Source: Pedobacter gandavensis (GTDB taxonomy: Bacteria > Bacteroidota > Bacteroidia > Sphingobacteriales > Sphingobacteriaceae). Taken from it: 64,000 nucleotides of DNA. This document shows positions 54,101 through 62,620 of this stretch, one piece after another. The notes under the pieces were generated by a model that saw only the letters and a list, made by a program, of their open reading frames with translations, had not been told where the DNA came from and did not search any database. A program made the translations under genes and the position numbers. The stretch's first letter is position 1. Every line of letters begins with the position of its first letter. The DNA is taken from contig NZ_WNXC01000006.1 of the NCBI RefSeq assembly GCF_014172405.1, positions 186,001 to 250,000 on the forward strand. Reading direction: 5' to 3'.

Positions 54101-54296
54101 TTTTATCATCATCTAGTTGGAAAATTATATCTACACCTAGACCTTCATCAGTATCTTTTGCGTTTTGGAGAAATTCCCAAACCCACCTTGTTTTTTGTAA
54201 TTCGTCTTTGTTTGTTAAACTATTTACATCGTGTATAATGTCACGAGCTTCACTGTCTTCTCTTAATTTTTCTCTTTCTAATTCTGCTTCTGTCAT
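51087..54296 (-). CDS. Sacsin-like GHKL ATPase with C-terminal DUF3883-like domain
   Basis: A 1069-residue protein. The N-terminal GHKL (Hsp90-type) ATPase has N-box 'RWVWEFLQNAKDTDEG', G1 'ITISHNGAPFETKHL' and G2 'GKYGTGFVTTHILS'. The long middle is helical. Near the C-terminus (about 930-1030) 'LFNPDLGKDFEIILKTKGYS' and 'IEIKNVIRGKENVRMSILQG' match DUF3883, a PD-(D/E)xK-like nuclease-related domain (E-x-K in 'IEIKN'). Such fusions occur in defence islands. It could sense DNA or complexes by ATP-driven clamping and cleave or recruit. It lies between the GIY-YIG and helicase genes in one operon. Confidence 0.85.
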   Translation of the reverse strand: MTEAELEREKLREDSEARDIIHDVNSLTNKDELQKTRWVWEFLQNAKDTDEGLGVDIIFQLDDDKITISHNGAPFETKHLIAILHKKSTKSLGGDDGTTGKYGTGFVTTHILSKKLSISGVHQNTTGERKFEIEVDRTSASLEETEALKQMKLSIKTTFDEINKIGNLPIEIFDNYSHTFTYYLNDAAKHYAEKGLDELEKNVIFTLLINKGDNDRKRIKSITIIRDGISSSYEIEPKPSKIGGLNYLSAGEKNGLLYKETPSLILGIPVEEIGESYALKSLENQAVLFKEFPLIGTENFNLPVFIQHNNFRPTEPRDGIVTKKEDENTKEFTPDSNRTSLLEFKDEYLLFLNTIVNAKIQNLHLLALSGLPLELKNYTGRDWYINDIQKPIRDFLITQELVATVSGGLIKMGEAKFPVLNLADDNSFYKILAGLMPDVVPNNESIGFWDKVVNQETSNWPDIFSITLEQLLGSLPGLINVDEGIPYDSLKNVYQYLQSINSTLGETYPIYLNEKKEFKVRDGVKLYPPIDDEIKFVSEKLGRNLDLEFLNKGFGNDVPGIAFFDLEQFYKDLNNDVISKIPIEAAKEEQISAILHINTLFKTDRASKRETWLGMVKELLQDKLGEKKYVTIDYENYYQPAELWTAKYICYLIQKETTISQFAQLYFDENLETAYNWLNRFLTYINESREDIKGFLTKYHIIPTQQNKTLVQEKDIEIQHHGVFKAYTEDLFKEDNSRYFDEDLKIIALEKCNYNPKEYLIANKITVTDFRTTDVNFVTKHIDRLFEDDKIAGKVGLTGELHDVFNTVNSWFDKHSDAASYLKTFAAKRNFLYVISLGDGFSKHIKALKDSGKSMEDISKLAEINLSVDHMKRLEAVANELGPDALILKAQEMIAIREQRLRWQKIGKSAEDAFRKVFEGIDMEMELFNPDLGKDFEIILKTKGYSIEIKNVIRGKENVRMSILQGRTAVVEKDQYALCVLTRPDDEYQIDEKYFTENANFVTDIGYKIGDKIKNWDSGLVNLSLLDDIKVNLDNKTESVYVNRPIWRDAKPFSEFITDLKNYFANETH

Positions 54297-54354
54297 TTTT
54301 GAGGGCTAACTTTTTCCAATTGAGAGTGTTGATTTTTATATTAAACTATACAGT

Positions 54355-54927
54355 TCATTTTTTTAAGTCTTTTAATGCTTCTTCCCTGCAAACCTTTCTT
54401 AAATTATCCAAATGATTCGCAAGAACATTATACTTCTTTGTGCGAGCATCTAAATCAAGTGTCGGCTTTAAAATTTTTATTACATCCTCTTCTAAACTCC
54501 TTAATTTCGAATAGGGAATAGAATGCCCATCTTTCCAATAACCAATAATTAGGTTTTTAAGCATCCATTTAGTTAATGTATTATTTCCTGCGTCATTAAA
54601 TGTGTAATTTAAAATTTCGCGTTTATTATTTGTTCCATTTCGTGAAAAGGCTATTAGACTCAACTCTTCTTTCAAAATCGCTCCAATAGAACGCCTTAAG
54701 GTTGAACTTCCAGTGCTTGAACTTTTAAAATGATTTCCTAAATCTCTTTTCTTCAAGCTTTCTTTTGCAATTCCAACATATATAATTTGATGTTGCGTTC
54801 CGAATTCTTTTAAACTCGCATTATCCTTCAGCATAAAAGCATAAATTCCCGGACATGTTGGATAATCTAAGTGACCATCAATTAGTTTAGCTGTATCCCT
54901 AATGCTTTGGAGAATGTTTTCTAACAT
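54355..54927 (-). CDS. GIY-YIG nuclease-like protein
   Basis: A 190-residue protein. 'TCPGIYAFMLKD' and 'HQIIYVGIAKESLKKRDLGN' are the GIY and YVG strands of the GIY-YIG fold; the Arg of 'KKRDLGNHF' follows as expected, and a Glu occurs in 'LRSLEEDVIKILKPTL'. GIY-YIG enzymes cleave DNA. The insertion between methyltransferase and ATPase genes, with 20-bp and about 60-bp gaps, ties it to the defence operon. It could be the module's own nuclease. Confidence 0.82.
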   Translation of the reverse strand: MLENILQSIRDTAKLIDGHLDYPTCPGIYAFMLKDNASLKEFGTQHQIIYVGIAKESLKKRDLGNHFKSSSTGSSTLRRSIGAILKEELSLIAFSRNGTNNKREILNYTFNDAGNNTLTKWMLKNLIIGYWKDGHSIPYSKLRSLEEDVIKILKPTLDLDARTKKYNVLANHLDNLRKVCREEALKDLKK

Positions 54928-54947
54928 ATTTGAGAACCTAAAATTAG

Positions 54948-56885
54948 CTACAATACCTTCATTTCAGTTTCAGGACTTAATTGTTTTAGCAATTGTTTGA
55001 CATTTTCTTTAGCCGTATCATCTTTAAAACCTTTATCACGAAATACAATTCTAAGCGGTTTATCTTTTGCTAATTCTTTCGCAAAAGTTTCATCTATACC
55101 TTTATCAAAACAAGCATAAAGCGAATCTCCTGCTACAGCAAAAACTTCTTTTTCGGTTATTTTTTTATGCTCTATTTTTAGAGAAAGTGGCAAACCCCAA
55201 TCTAACATTACTTGCGCTAATAAGTCTTCTGAGCTACGGCCATCTTTTACGTTGTCTGCAAAAATATCTAAAGTAGTTTGCGAATAATCCTGTGGTTTAT
55301 AATATACATCTTGCATATTACTTTCATCTAGCTTATACACTCGAAACCCGTAATCTTGATCATCACTAAAATCAGCAAAAATGCCTTCTTTCTTAGCATG
55401 TTCTAATTTTTCTTCTTTTATTTTTTTTCCAGAACGACGAATACGCTCTTTACCTAATTCTGATAAATAACTAGGTTTGTTAATAGAATCTAAAAATTCA
55501 ATACAATCTTCTAATTGTTTTTTTGTTTTCGAATCAACTCCTTTTTTTGATTCCTCTAAATTTTCTGGTATTTGGACTAAAATAAATGAAACCTTACTCT
55601 TATTTTCAGCATTTACATTAAAAATTGCATGAGCTGTTGAGGCTGATCCAGAAAAAAAATCTAATACAGTGTCCCCATCTTTAACATTTGCTAATTGAAT
55701 AATTGAATTCAAAAGACGGGTGTTTTTAGGATTAGAAAATAAATTTTTCCTTCCGTCAAAGAGTTCTGTCATCTCGGAGTTTCCTTCTTGGTTATGTCCA
55801 AATAATTCATGAGACCACCAATTTGTAGCGCACTGACCTTCTTCTTCTCGTTCAAACTTGAAATATTTCTTTCTTGGACTACCGTCACCATTATTAGGAA
55901 ATACAATTCTTTTATCAGCCAAAAGATTTTTATAATTGGTTTCATCACCCATCCACTCTTCATCGAGAATTTTACCAGTAGGGGTAGTTATTTTATATTT
56001 ACTTCCGTTTTGATCAGAACCAACTTTCCATGGCTTACTTGCCCAATCCCCTCTAACATCATTGTCTGGATTCGTGAATGTACCTGTTAGGGGAAGTTTT
56101 CCTACGCCTGATAATTTTAATTTATCAGAGGATTTGGCATATACAAGGATATGTTCTGCAACTAAACCAATCAATTTCGACTTATCATTAGGTTGATTAT
56201 GTCGTCTTCTCCAATGTATATGACCTTCAAAATTCATCTCTCCAAATATCTCATCACATAACTTTTTTAAATTATGCACTTCATTATCATCTATGGAAAT
56301 AAAGATTACTCCGTCCTCTGTTAATAAATTTCTACCCAATTTTAACCTAGGAAACATCATTGTAAGCCAATTAGAGTGATAACGACCAGATGTTTCAGGA
56401 TTAGATATTAAACGTTGATTATATTCATCTTTTTGTCCGCTTTCTTCAAACTCTTCCTTACTGTCCCTCGAATAGTTATCCTTATAAACAAAATCTTTTC
56501 CAGTATTATAAGGAGGGTCTATATAAATCATCTTGATTTTACCCAAATAACTTTCCTGCAGAAGCTTGAGCACTTCTAAATTATCACCTTCTATGTATAT
56601 ATTTTCAGTATTATCAAAATCTACCGAATCTTCTAAGATAGGCCGTAAAGTTTTTGTGGTTGGTAGGTTGGCGGTTACGATAGCTTCCCGCTTTCCAGGC
56701 CACTCTAAACGATAACGTTCCTTCGTCCCATCAACAATATCAGTAGTAAGTTCTTGTTTTAATAAATCAAAGTCAAGTTTTAAGCCATCTGTTGTTTCAG
56801 TTACACAGTTGGGAAATAACTTAGCTAATTTTTCTGTATTAATATTTGCCCAATTAGGCGTTTGCATATCTAATTTATCGTTCAT
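54948..56885 (-). CDS. mod: Type III DNA adenine methyltransferase (Mod)
   Basis: A 645-residue N6-adenine methyltransferase of the beta class: the catalytic 'MIYIDPPYNTGKDFVYKDN' (DPPY) precedes the SAM-binding 'DTVLDFFSGSASTAHAI' (FxGxx). Residues about 230-370 between them hold the variable target-recognition region. It modifies one strand of an asymmetric site and also guides the Res subunit. Res is directly upstream (5 bp gap). Length and motifs are complete, so it should be active. The recognition site cannot be read from sequence. Confidence 0.93.
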   Translation of the reverse strand: MNDKLDMQTPNWANINTEKLAKLFPNCVTETTDGLKLDFDLLKQELTTDIVDGTKERYRLEWPGKREAIVTANLPTTKTLRPILEDSVDFDNTENIYIEGDNLEVLKLLQESYLGKIKMIYIDPPYNTGKDFVYKDNYSRDSKEEFEESGQKDEYNQRLISNPETSGRYHSNWLTMMFPRLKLGRNLLTEDGVIFISIDDNEVHNLKKLCDEIFGEMNFEGHIHWRRRHNQPNDKSKLIGLVAEHILVYAKSSDKLKLSGVGKLPLTGTFTNPDNDVRGDWASKPWKVGSDQNGSKYKITTPTGKILDEEWMGDETNYKNLLADKRIVFPNNGDGSPRKKYFKFEREEEGQCATNWWSHELFGHNQEGNSEMTELFDGRKNLFSNPKNTRLLNSIIQLANVKDGDTVLDFFSGSASTAHAIFNVNAENKSKVSFILVQIPENLEESKKGVDSKTKKQLEDCIEFLDSINKPSYLSELGKERIRRSGKKIKEEKLEHAKKEGIFADFSDDQDYGFRVYKLDESNMQDVYYKPQDYSQTTLDIFADNVKDGRSSEDLLAQVMLDWGLPLSLKIEHKKITEKEVFAVAGDSLYACFDKGIDETFAKELAKDKPLRIVFRDKGFKDDTAKENVKQLLKQLSPETEMKVL

Positions 56886-56890
56886 TGCTG

Positions 56891-59800
56891 TTAATTTAAT
56901 TGGGCAATATCTAATAGTTTACTGTATGTTTTGATGACATCAAACTTAACTTCGCCACCGCTAATGGTCTTAAAATGTTCTTTTGCACAATGAATTTTTA
57001 AACTTTCAATTGCTCTGAGTTCAATCCCATCTTCAGTTCCTTTGGTTTCGGCTACGAAATAAATGTGGCGCACCTTTTCTTTGTCTAACACTATGGCCCA
57101 ATCTGGGCTGTAATTTGCAACTGGTGTTGGGATATAAAAATTCTTAGGTAATTTGGCATAAACGACAACCTCTACCGCTTCCTCTAAGTTTTTTGCAAAA
57201 TCTTTTTCTACGGTAGAGTCGGTATTCATAAAATCGTAAATGTGTTTTTTAAGCACGTCACTATTGCGCAATACATTTTTATCATTGGTAAACACAGTTT
57301 TTGAATCAAAACTTTGATTAGTTTTATGATAGACTATATTGTTAATAATTAGTGATGCCTTGGTTTCATTAATCAATTTGGCACATTTAGCAATAAACTC
57401 TTCTGGATTTTGTCTAAGCAAATAAAATTTTTCTGGTTTTATAGTTTTTAAGATAGCTACGATGGTGCTCCTTTTTAAGTTGGTTAAAACCTCCATTTCG
57501 CCAACAATGTCATAAGCTGTATTTGTGTATAAATCTGCCTTCAGTTTTAACTGCTCGGTTTTGGTAACGTTAATTGCTGTACCTTCTTTAAGTTCTTCTT
57601 TTGAGGCAGTGTCCATTTCACCAATTTTAACCTCATAGCTTCTACTAGAGATATGCAAATCTGCATTAATACGGTTTCTAGCATGTTCAATCAAACTATC
57701 GGTGTCAAATTTTACCTCATAAATTGTTTTTAAGCTAATTCTCTTCCAAAGTTCTTGAAATTCCTTTTTAGCAAAATTTGAATTGGTTTGTAGAACTACA
57801 ACTTCACGTTCATCTTCAGGTTTAATGGTTTCACAGTTATAAATCGACTGCAATAATCTGCTCACGGCTTCAACAAAAGGTTGTAAATTTTCAGGTAATG
57901 GAATATCCATTTTTTCTATTCGCTCTTTGCCTTCAGGTGTTATTTTATCATCTTCATCTAGGATATCGTGTTTGTACAAAAACTTATTCAACTTTTTGGC
58001 ATCCTCCTCAGTTAGGCGAATACTTTCTTCTTTTTCGTTAGTAAGCACCTTACCTATAAAATATTTAGCATCTGCTTTCTGCGGGCGATGTTTTAATGAA
58101 TTTGCAATCTCAGTTTGTAAACCTTTTGCAAATGATTCATAACTTTCAGAAGCAATCACCGTAAGTTTATTAATCTCATGTACTTGCTCGCCAATTAGTT
58201 CAAAGTCCTGTCTAATCCCACGACTATCAACACACAAACGCATACCACGTCCAACCTCTTGTCTTCTTCTTGTTTGGCTTCCACTGTCTACATTTTTTAA
58301 TGCACAGATTTGGAATACGTTAGGATTATCCCATCCTTCTTTTAAAGCCGAGTGTGAAAAGATAAAACGTGTTGGTTCAGTAAAGCTCAATAATCGCTCT
58401 TTATCTTTCATAATTAGATCATACGCAGAAACATCATCAGAATCTTCACTTCCTCTTTTTATGGAGGGGTCTACAGGTTTTCCTTTTTTATCAATGGCAA
58501 AATATCCATTGTGTACACGATCTGCATCATCCCTTTTCAAATATTCCAGATAATTGCCTGGCATATAATCTTTATGCACCTTTTGCGCATCTGTAGCTAC
58601 AATAAAATCAGTATAATCTTGGTGGAATAAATCTATAAACTCATTAACTACGTTATCGTATTCTTCTTCAAAAATGCGTGCATAATCGCCCAACTCTTCT
58701 TCTCCTAATTCGTTATATACACGATATTTCTCTACAGAATCGATAAAAAACAAGGAAAGAACTTTAATTCCTTTTTCAAACAACGCCCTCTCCTTTTGTA
58801 AGTGAGAAAGAATGGTTTCGCGAATTTGAATTCTGCGGAAAGACATTTCATCCTTGTCATTTATAATATCGCCAGGGAAAATTTCTTGTCCGCCAATAAC
58901 TACTTTATTTAGATAACCATTAACTTCAGAGATCGTATGATTTTTATATGCAGGTAGGTGTCCCGATAATTCAAAGAGGTCAGCACGCTCTTCCAATTTC
59001 TCCCGGACTCTCTTTACACCATTTCCACTTCTTTTTTCGTATTCTAAAACTGCTATTGGAGGTTTGGAAGCACTTAAACTAATATGCTCCAAGTATAGAT
59101 AACCTGTGGTTCCAGTAGAACCTTTCAAATTGATACCCTTTACTTGAATCTTCTTAACGAGCTTTTTATTGTAAGCATCTAAAGCATCAAGGCGATAAAT
59201 TTTATTATATTCTTCAGCATGTGTGGCTGAATACCTTAAAGTTAACAAAGGCCTAAAATCCTCCATGCTTTTAAGTGTCACAGAACCTTGCTTTCCCACA
59301 GACTGTGGTTCATCAATGATTAATATCGGATTTGTTTGCGCCAAAACATCTATTGGCTTACGTGTTCCAAACTGATCCAATTCTTGGTAAATTCTCTTAG
59401 CATCAGCACCTCTAGATGCAAAAGCCTGCGTATTAATAATCATCACACTAATGCGACTGTCAGATGCAAAAGTTTCTATATCCTGGGGCCTGGTAGAATT
59501 ATATATAAATGGAGTTATTTTATGTCCGTATAATTCTTGGAAGTGGTCTTGTGTGATTTCAAAACTTTTGTACACGCCTTCTCTAATTGCAATACTTGGC
59601 ACAATGATGATAAATTTGCTCCATCCATAATGTTTTTGCAACTCATACATTGTTCGGATATAGGTATAAGTTTTACCTGTACCAGTTTCCATTTCGATTG
59701 TTAAATTATAACCAAGGTTTGCACCTAAGAGAATATCTAAATTTCTATTTTCAATTAGATAATGTTCACGTTGTACAGCAATAATATTTTCAAGAACTTG

Positions 59801-60028
59801 GCGGTCCGTAATTTGTATAGCACTATTTCTATAGCCAATATCTTCGAGCAATTCACTACCTAAAGCGCCCTGATATCCACCTGATGCAATTTGTTTAGTT
59901 TTACGAATGATGTCACGACTTTTTTCTAAAGTAAAATGATTGGTTTTTAAGGTCTGCCCTTCGAAACATTTTACAACAGCGTCAATAGCTTGAACCTGAA
60001 AATCTTGTTCTTTAAATTGTAATTTCAT
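56891..60028 (-). CDS. res: Type III restriction enzyme subunit (Res)
   Basis: A 1045-residue ATP-dependent restriction subunit. Superfamily 2 helicase motifs: Walker A 'TIEMETGTGKTYTYIRTM', motif II 'ILIIDEPQSVGKQG', motif III 'TLRYSATHAE', motif VI region 'SQTRRRQEVGRGMRLC'. The C-terminal nuclease is PD-(D/E)xK-like: 'NYSPDWAIVLDKEK' and 'IYFVAETKGTEDG'. With Mod it cleaves DNA carrying two unmodified, inversely oriented sites. It is the first gene of the six-gene leftward operon. All parts are present; length is normal. Confidence 0.94.
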   Translation of the reverse strand: MKLQFKEQDFQVQAIDAVVKCFEGQTLKTNHFTLEKSRDIIRKTKQIASGGYQGALGSELLEDIGYRNSAIQITDRQVLENIIAVQREHYLIENRNLDILLGANLGYNLTIEMETGTGKTYTYIRTMYELQKHYGWSKFIIIVPSIAIREGVYKSFEITQDHFQELYGHKITPFIYNSTRPQDIETFASDSRISVMIINTQAFASRGADAKRIYQELDQFGTRKPIDVLAQTNPILIIDEPQSVGKQGSVTLKSMEDFRPLLTLRYSATHAEEYNKIYRLDALDAYNKKLVKKIQVKGINLKGSTGTTGYLYLEHISLSASKPPIAVLEYEKRSGNGVKRVREKLEERADLFELSGHLPAYKNHTISEVNGYLNKVVIGGQEIFPGDIINDKDEMSFRRIQIRETILSHLQKERALFEKGIKVLSLFFIDSVEKYRVYNELGEEELGDYARIFEEEYDNVVNEFIDLFHQDYTDFIVATDAQKVHKDYMPGNYLEYLKRDDADRVHNGYFAIDKKGKPVDPSIKRGSEDSDDVSAYDLIMKDKERLLSFTEPTRFIFSHSALKEGWDNPNVFQICALKNVDSGSQTRRRQEVGRGMRLCVDSRGIRQDFELIGEQVHEINKLTVIASESYESFAKGLQTEIANSLKHRPQKADAKYFIGKVLTNEKEESIRLTEEDAKKLNKFLYKHDILDEDDKITPEGKERIEKMDIPLPENLQPFVEAVSRLLQSIYNCETIKPEDEREVVVLQTNSNFAKKEFQELWKRISLKTIYEVKFDTDSLIEHARNRINADLHISSRSYEVKIGEMDTASKEELKEGTAINVTKTEQLKLKADLYTNTAYDIVGEMEVLTNLKRSTIVAILKTIKPEKFYLLRQNPEEFIAKCAKLINETKASLIINNIVYHKTNQSFDSKTVFTNDKNVLRNSDVLKKHIYDFMNTDSTVEKDFAKNLEEAVEVVVYAKLPKNFYIPTPVANYSPDWAIVLDKEKVRHIYFVAETKGTEDGIELRAIESLKIHCAKEHFKTISGGEVKFDVIKTYSKLLDIAQLN

Positions 60029-60378
60029 TAATTAGAACATATTAAGAAATATATACAAGAGTTTATATTTTCATCTTGGGAGCAAGTAAAATTTGCTAAA
60101 AATTGCGTTTGTGACATCAGATAATCTGTTTTGGAATTATTTAAATATCGCAAGTTAACAATTAAATAGACGCCTATCAACGTCGTAAATAAGAAAGCCT
60201 AAAATCATCTTTTAATTAGCTAAATTTCAGACAAATGCTGGTTACAAGCTTTAATTATAACCACTCAGTTTCCTTTTTAAGAGAAACGGATAAGTGACTC
60301 ATAAATTCCTTCAGTACAGGCAACGGTTCAGGAATTGAATAAACATGTAAAAGGTAAAAAACTTACTCTGGGTAGCAA
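60029..60378. other. Intergenic region upstream of defence operon
   Basis: About 350 bp. The operon promoter should lie near 60029-60080; a TATATTTC on the minus strand resembles a -7 box. A 36-codon open stretch at 60255-60362 (minus; 'HVYSIPEPLPVLKEFMSHLS' to 'KKETEWL') without a start looks like the tail of a lost gene, perhaps LysR-like. Confidence 0.4.
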
Positions 60379-61539
60379 TTAGCCGATTACTTCCTTTTTA
60401 TCCAAACCCCACATCTTCCATATTTGACCAAAGGGACAAAGATTTTCTCCTGTCGCTCGCTTCCATGGCTGATTGCAAAGTTCAGAAGTTATATCTTCAG
60501 GTTGCTTACAAAACTCTTTCATATTACAACCTTTTTGTTCATAGAACATGACCTCATGTATCTCCTGGATAGCTTTTAGAACTATTATTTCATTTGTCTT
60601 AATGTTCGGATGTGAAAAGAAATAATGCTTTTTGCGATTGGTCATTAAAGGAAAACCAAAATAATTTGTCAGGTATCTAAAATTATTTTTGCGTTCTTCT
60701 TTGTCCAATGGACTTAAAACATCAATCCAGAAACCAGGTTTTTTCATTCTGAAATCAATACCCAATTCTATAATTTCTTTAAACCACTTACAAAGTTCAT
60801 CATATAATGGAATTTTAAAGTAATCATTGAGCTGTCTAATTGCTATTTCAGCTTTTTGTTTATACATATCATAAAAGGAATGTACAATACCCTGTGAATC
60901 TGTAAATTTGTATTTTTCTAGATAATCATAAAAATCTAAATAATTTACAGGAACAAATTTTTCATTGTTCATATCCGTCAAAATATCATAAAAAAACTTC
61001 CCTGGGTGAGATGTATTTAAAGCGATATCACAAAGCAAGATCACCGTAAGTTTGTCCTTGGCTAACTCAGGATTCAAAAAAGCACACACAGCTTCGGCTA
61101 CATGATAAGGAAAGAAATCCACTTCAATATGATCACAAATTAATTCCTGAATACCATAGGCCATCCCTTCCATCACACATGTAGCGCCAAAGCAAAATGT
61201 TCCAAACTTCCCTGTTTCATCTTTGTAGTGGACAATTACAGCAGGAATACCCTCATAGCCATTTATGTAACCATTAGGTTCCAAGCTAATAGATTTAATA
61301 TCAATCCCGAATGTCACACTTTCATCTTGGCCATAATAAAAATTGGCAAGATCTATATTAGTAGCAACAGTACTTTCTGGATCAACTACAACAGGAAGCG
61401 AAAAGGTTGGTGAACCGTCAGTAAGAACCTGATAGTTGGCAAACTGCTGATGATCTACAATATTGATGATATTCATAAGCCCGTATACAGTTGTGATATC
61501 CTGCATGAAATGGACATATTCGTGGAAAAGAACCATCAT
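60379..61539 (-). CDS. HExxH metalloprotease-like protein, start uncertain
   Basis: A 386-residue protein from the first Met at 61539. Almost at once it has 'MVLFHEYVHFMQDITTVYGL', an HExxH zinc-protease motif; 'CVMEGMAYGIQELI' may give a third ligand (Glu). The C-terminal part has a Cys-containing segment ('QKGCNMKEFCKQPED'). A motif so close to the N-terminus suggests missing residues: the frame stays open another 41 codons to 61662 with protein-like sequence ('NFRLLSSIFFLYGNRYTTRS', 'RESRFLDDES') but no ATG, GTG or TTG. It may start at a rare codon or be damaged at its 5' end. It lies upstream of the R-M operon; a defence link is only positional. Confidence 0.72.
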   Translation of the reverse strand: MMVLFHEYVHFMQDITTVYGLMNIINIVDHQQFANYQVLTDGSPTFSLPVVVDPESTVATNIDLANFYYGQDESVTFGIDIKSISLEPNGYINGYEGIPAVIVHYKDETGKFGTFCFGATCVMEGMAYGIQELICDHIEVDFFPYHVAEAVCAFLNPELAKDKLTVILLCDIALNTSHPGKFFYDILTDMNNEKFVPVNYLDFYDYLEKYKFTDSQGIVHSFYDMYKQKAEIAIRQLNDYFKIPLYDELCKWFKEIIELGIDFRMKKPGFWIDVLSPLDKEERKNNFRYLTNYFGFPLMTNRKKHYFFSHPNIKTNEIIVLKAIQEIHEVMFYEQKGCNMKEFCKQPEDITSELCNQPWKRATGENLCPFGQIWKMWGLDKKEVIG

Positions 61540-61662
61540 GCTTTCGTCATCTAGAAATCTAGATTCTCGAGATCTTGTAGTGTATCTATTTCCATAAAGA
61601 AAAAAGATGGAAGATAATAGCCTGAAATTTGGTGAAATGACTTTCTCATTTTTACTATTGAA

Positions 61663-61973
61663 CTAATTTATATGCTAAAATAATTACATCGGAACATATA
61701 TTTATAATTAGAAGGAATTATTATCTAAATTGATACCGAAAATAACAAATTCACACTCATTAACTTATAAACAAATTAACTAGTTACTAGACATATACAA
61801 GGAATCAATATGCCATAACCAGCGATAATTTGAAATATATCCTTTTATCCAACACAACTGGATTCAGTTCAAATTAAGTATTTTTATATTTTAGCGATTA
61901 ATCTTACCAATCGTCGAGTAAAATCACTAAAAGTATTAATACCAGTTGTATTTATATCATTTATAAAATTGAC
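61663..61973. other. AT-rich intergenic region, nothing identified
   Basis: About 310 bp, very AT-rich, with no coding frame, RNA or repeat that I could support. Confidence 0.5.
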
Positions 61974-62447
61974 CTACATCAACCCCTCATCTCCAAAAGA
62001 GTAATAACCACCTTCAGGTGCCAAAATAATATGATCCAAAATTGGTAGCTCCAACATTTTTCCAGCTTCAATAAACCTATTAGTAACTCTTACATCTTCT
62101 ATACTTGCTTTAAGATTTCCATAAGGATGGTTATGAAACAAAATAATTGAACTTGCACATGCTTTTAGAGCAGCACCGAATATCAGTTTAGCGTCTACAA
62201 TTACCCCAGACATTCCTCCTGTTGCAACATGGTAAAATCCCAAGACTCTCTTACTATAATTGAGTAACAAAATCTTAAACTCCTCCTGAAAGGCAATTGT
62301 ATCCTTATTCCAGCAATTGTACATAATTTGATATGCATCTTCAGCGCAGGTAATTTGTGGTCGTTGAGATGCTTTAAATTTAGGAAGGTAACTGATTTTA
62401 ATTTCTGAGATGTTTGATAGATCGTTTTGAATTTGCAGGATTTCCAT
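61974..62447 (-). CDS. RadC-like JAB-domain protein of mobile elements
   Basis: A 157-residue protein with a JAMM metalloprotease-like motif 'IILFHNHPYGNLKASIEDVR' (HxHP...SxxD). It lacks the N-terminal helix-hairpin-helix of long RadC and begins with a short strand region. Short RadC-like proteins are typical cargo of Bacteroidota integrative and conjugative elements. The neighbours downstream in the window (Hc1-like, DUF3945-like) support this. Biochemical function is not established. Confidence 0.88.
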   Translation of the reverse strand: MEILQIQNDLSNISEIKISYLPKFKASQRPQITCAEDAYQIMYNCWNKDTIAFQEEFKILLLNYSKRVLGFYHVATGGMSGVIVDAKLIFGAALKACASSIILFHNHPYGNLKASIEDVRVTNRFIEAGKMLELPILDHIILAPEGGYYSFGDEGLM

Positions 62448-62477
62448 AATTTCTGATTTATTGAAAAATTAATTATG

Positions 62478-62620
62478 GTGCCTGCTGCACCGGCCGGTGA
62501 CATCAAGGGCAAAGTGGAGATGCTAAAAATGTGGAGGCTCCCGAAGGGATACCCATTTTTAGCATACTACTTTGGCGTAGCGACCCCTTGTGTTCAGCGG
62601 AAGGTGACCTTCGCTGAATA
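62478..62620 (-). other. Block with several inverted repeats upstream of RadC-like gene
   Basis: Within about 145 bp there are three inverted repeats: the palindrome caccggccggtg (62488-62499); a 12-bp stem atgctaaaaatg (62520-62531) with 62554-62565, holding an inner stem that on the minus strand has a cTTCGg loop; and ttcagcg.aaggt.acctt.cgctgaa (62593-62618). The block is GC-rich against AT-rich surroundings and no gene explains it. Candidates are a structured RNA leader of the RadC-like gene or a transfer/replication site of a mobile element. Confidence 0.6.

Noticed and set aside
62201..62512. 103-codon minus-strand frame overlapping the RadC-like gene
   Set aside because: It is out of frame with a well-supported JAMM-motif gene and crosses the inverted-repeat block.
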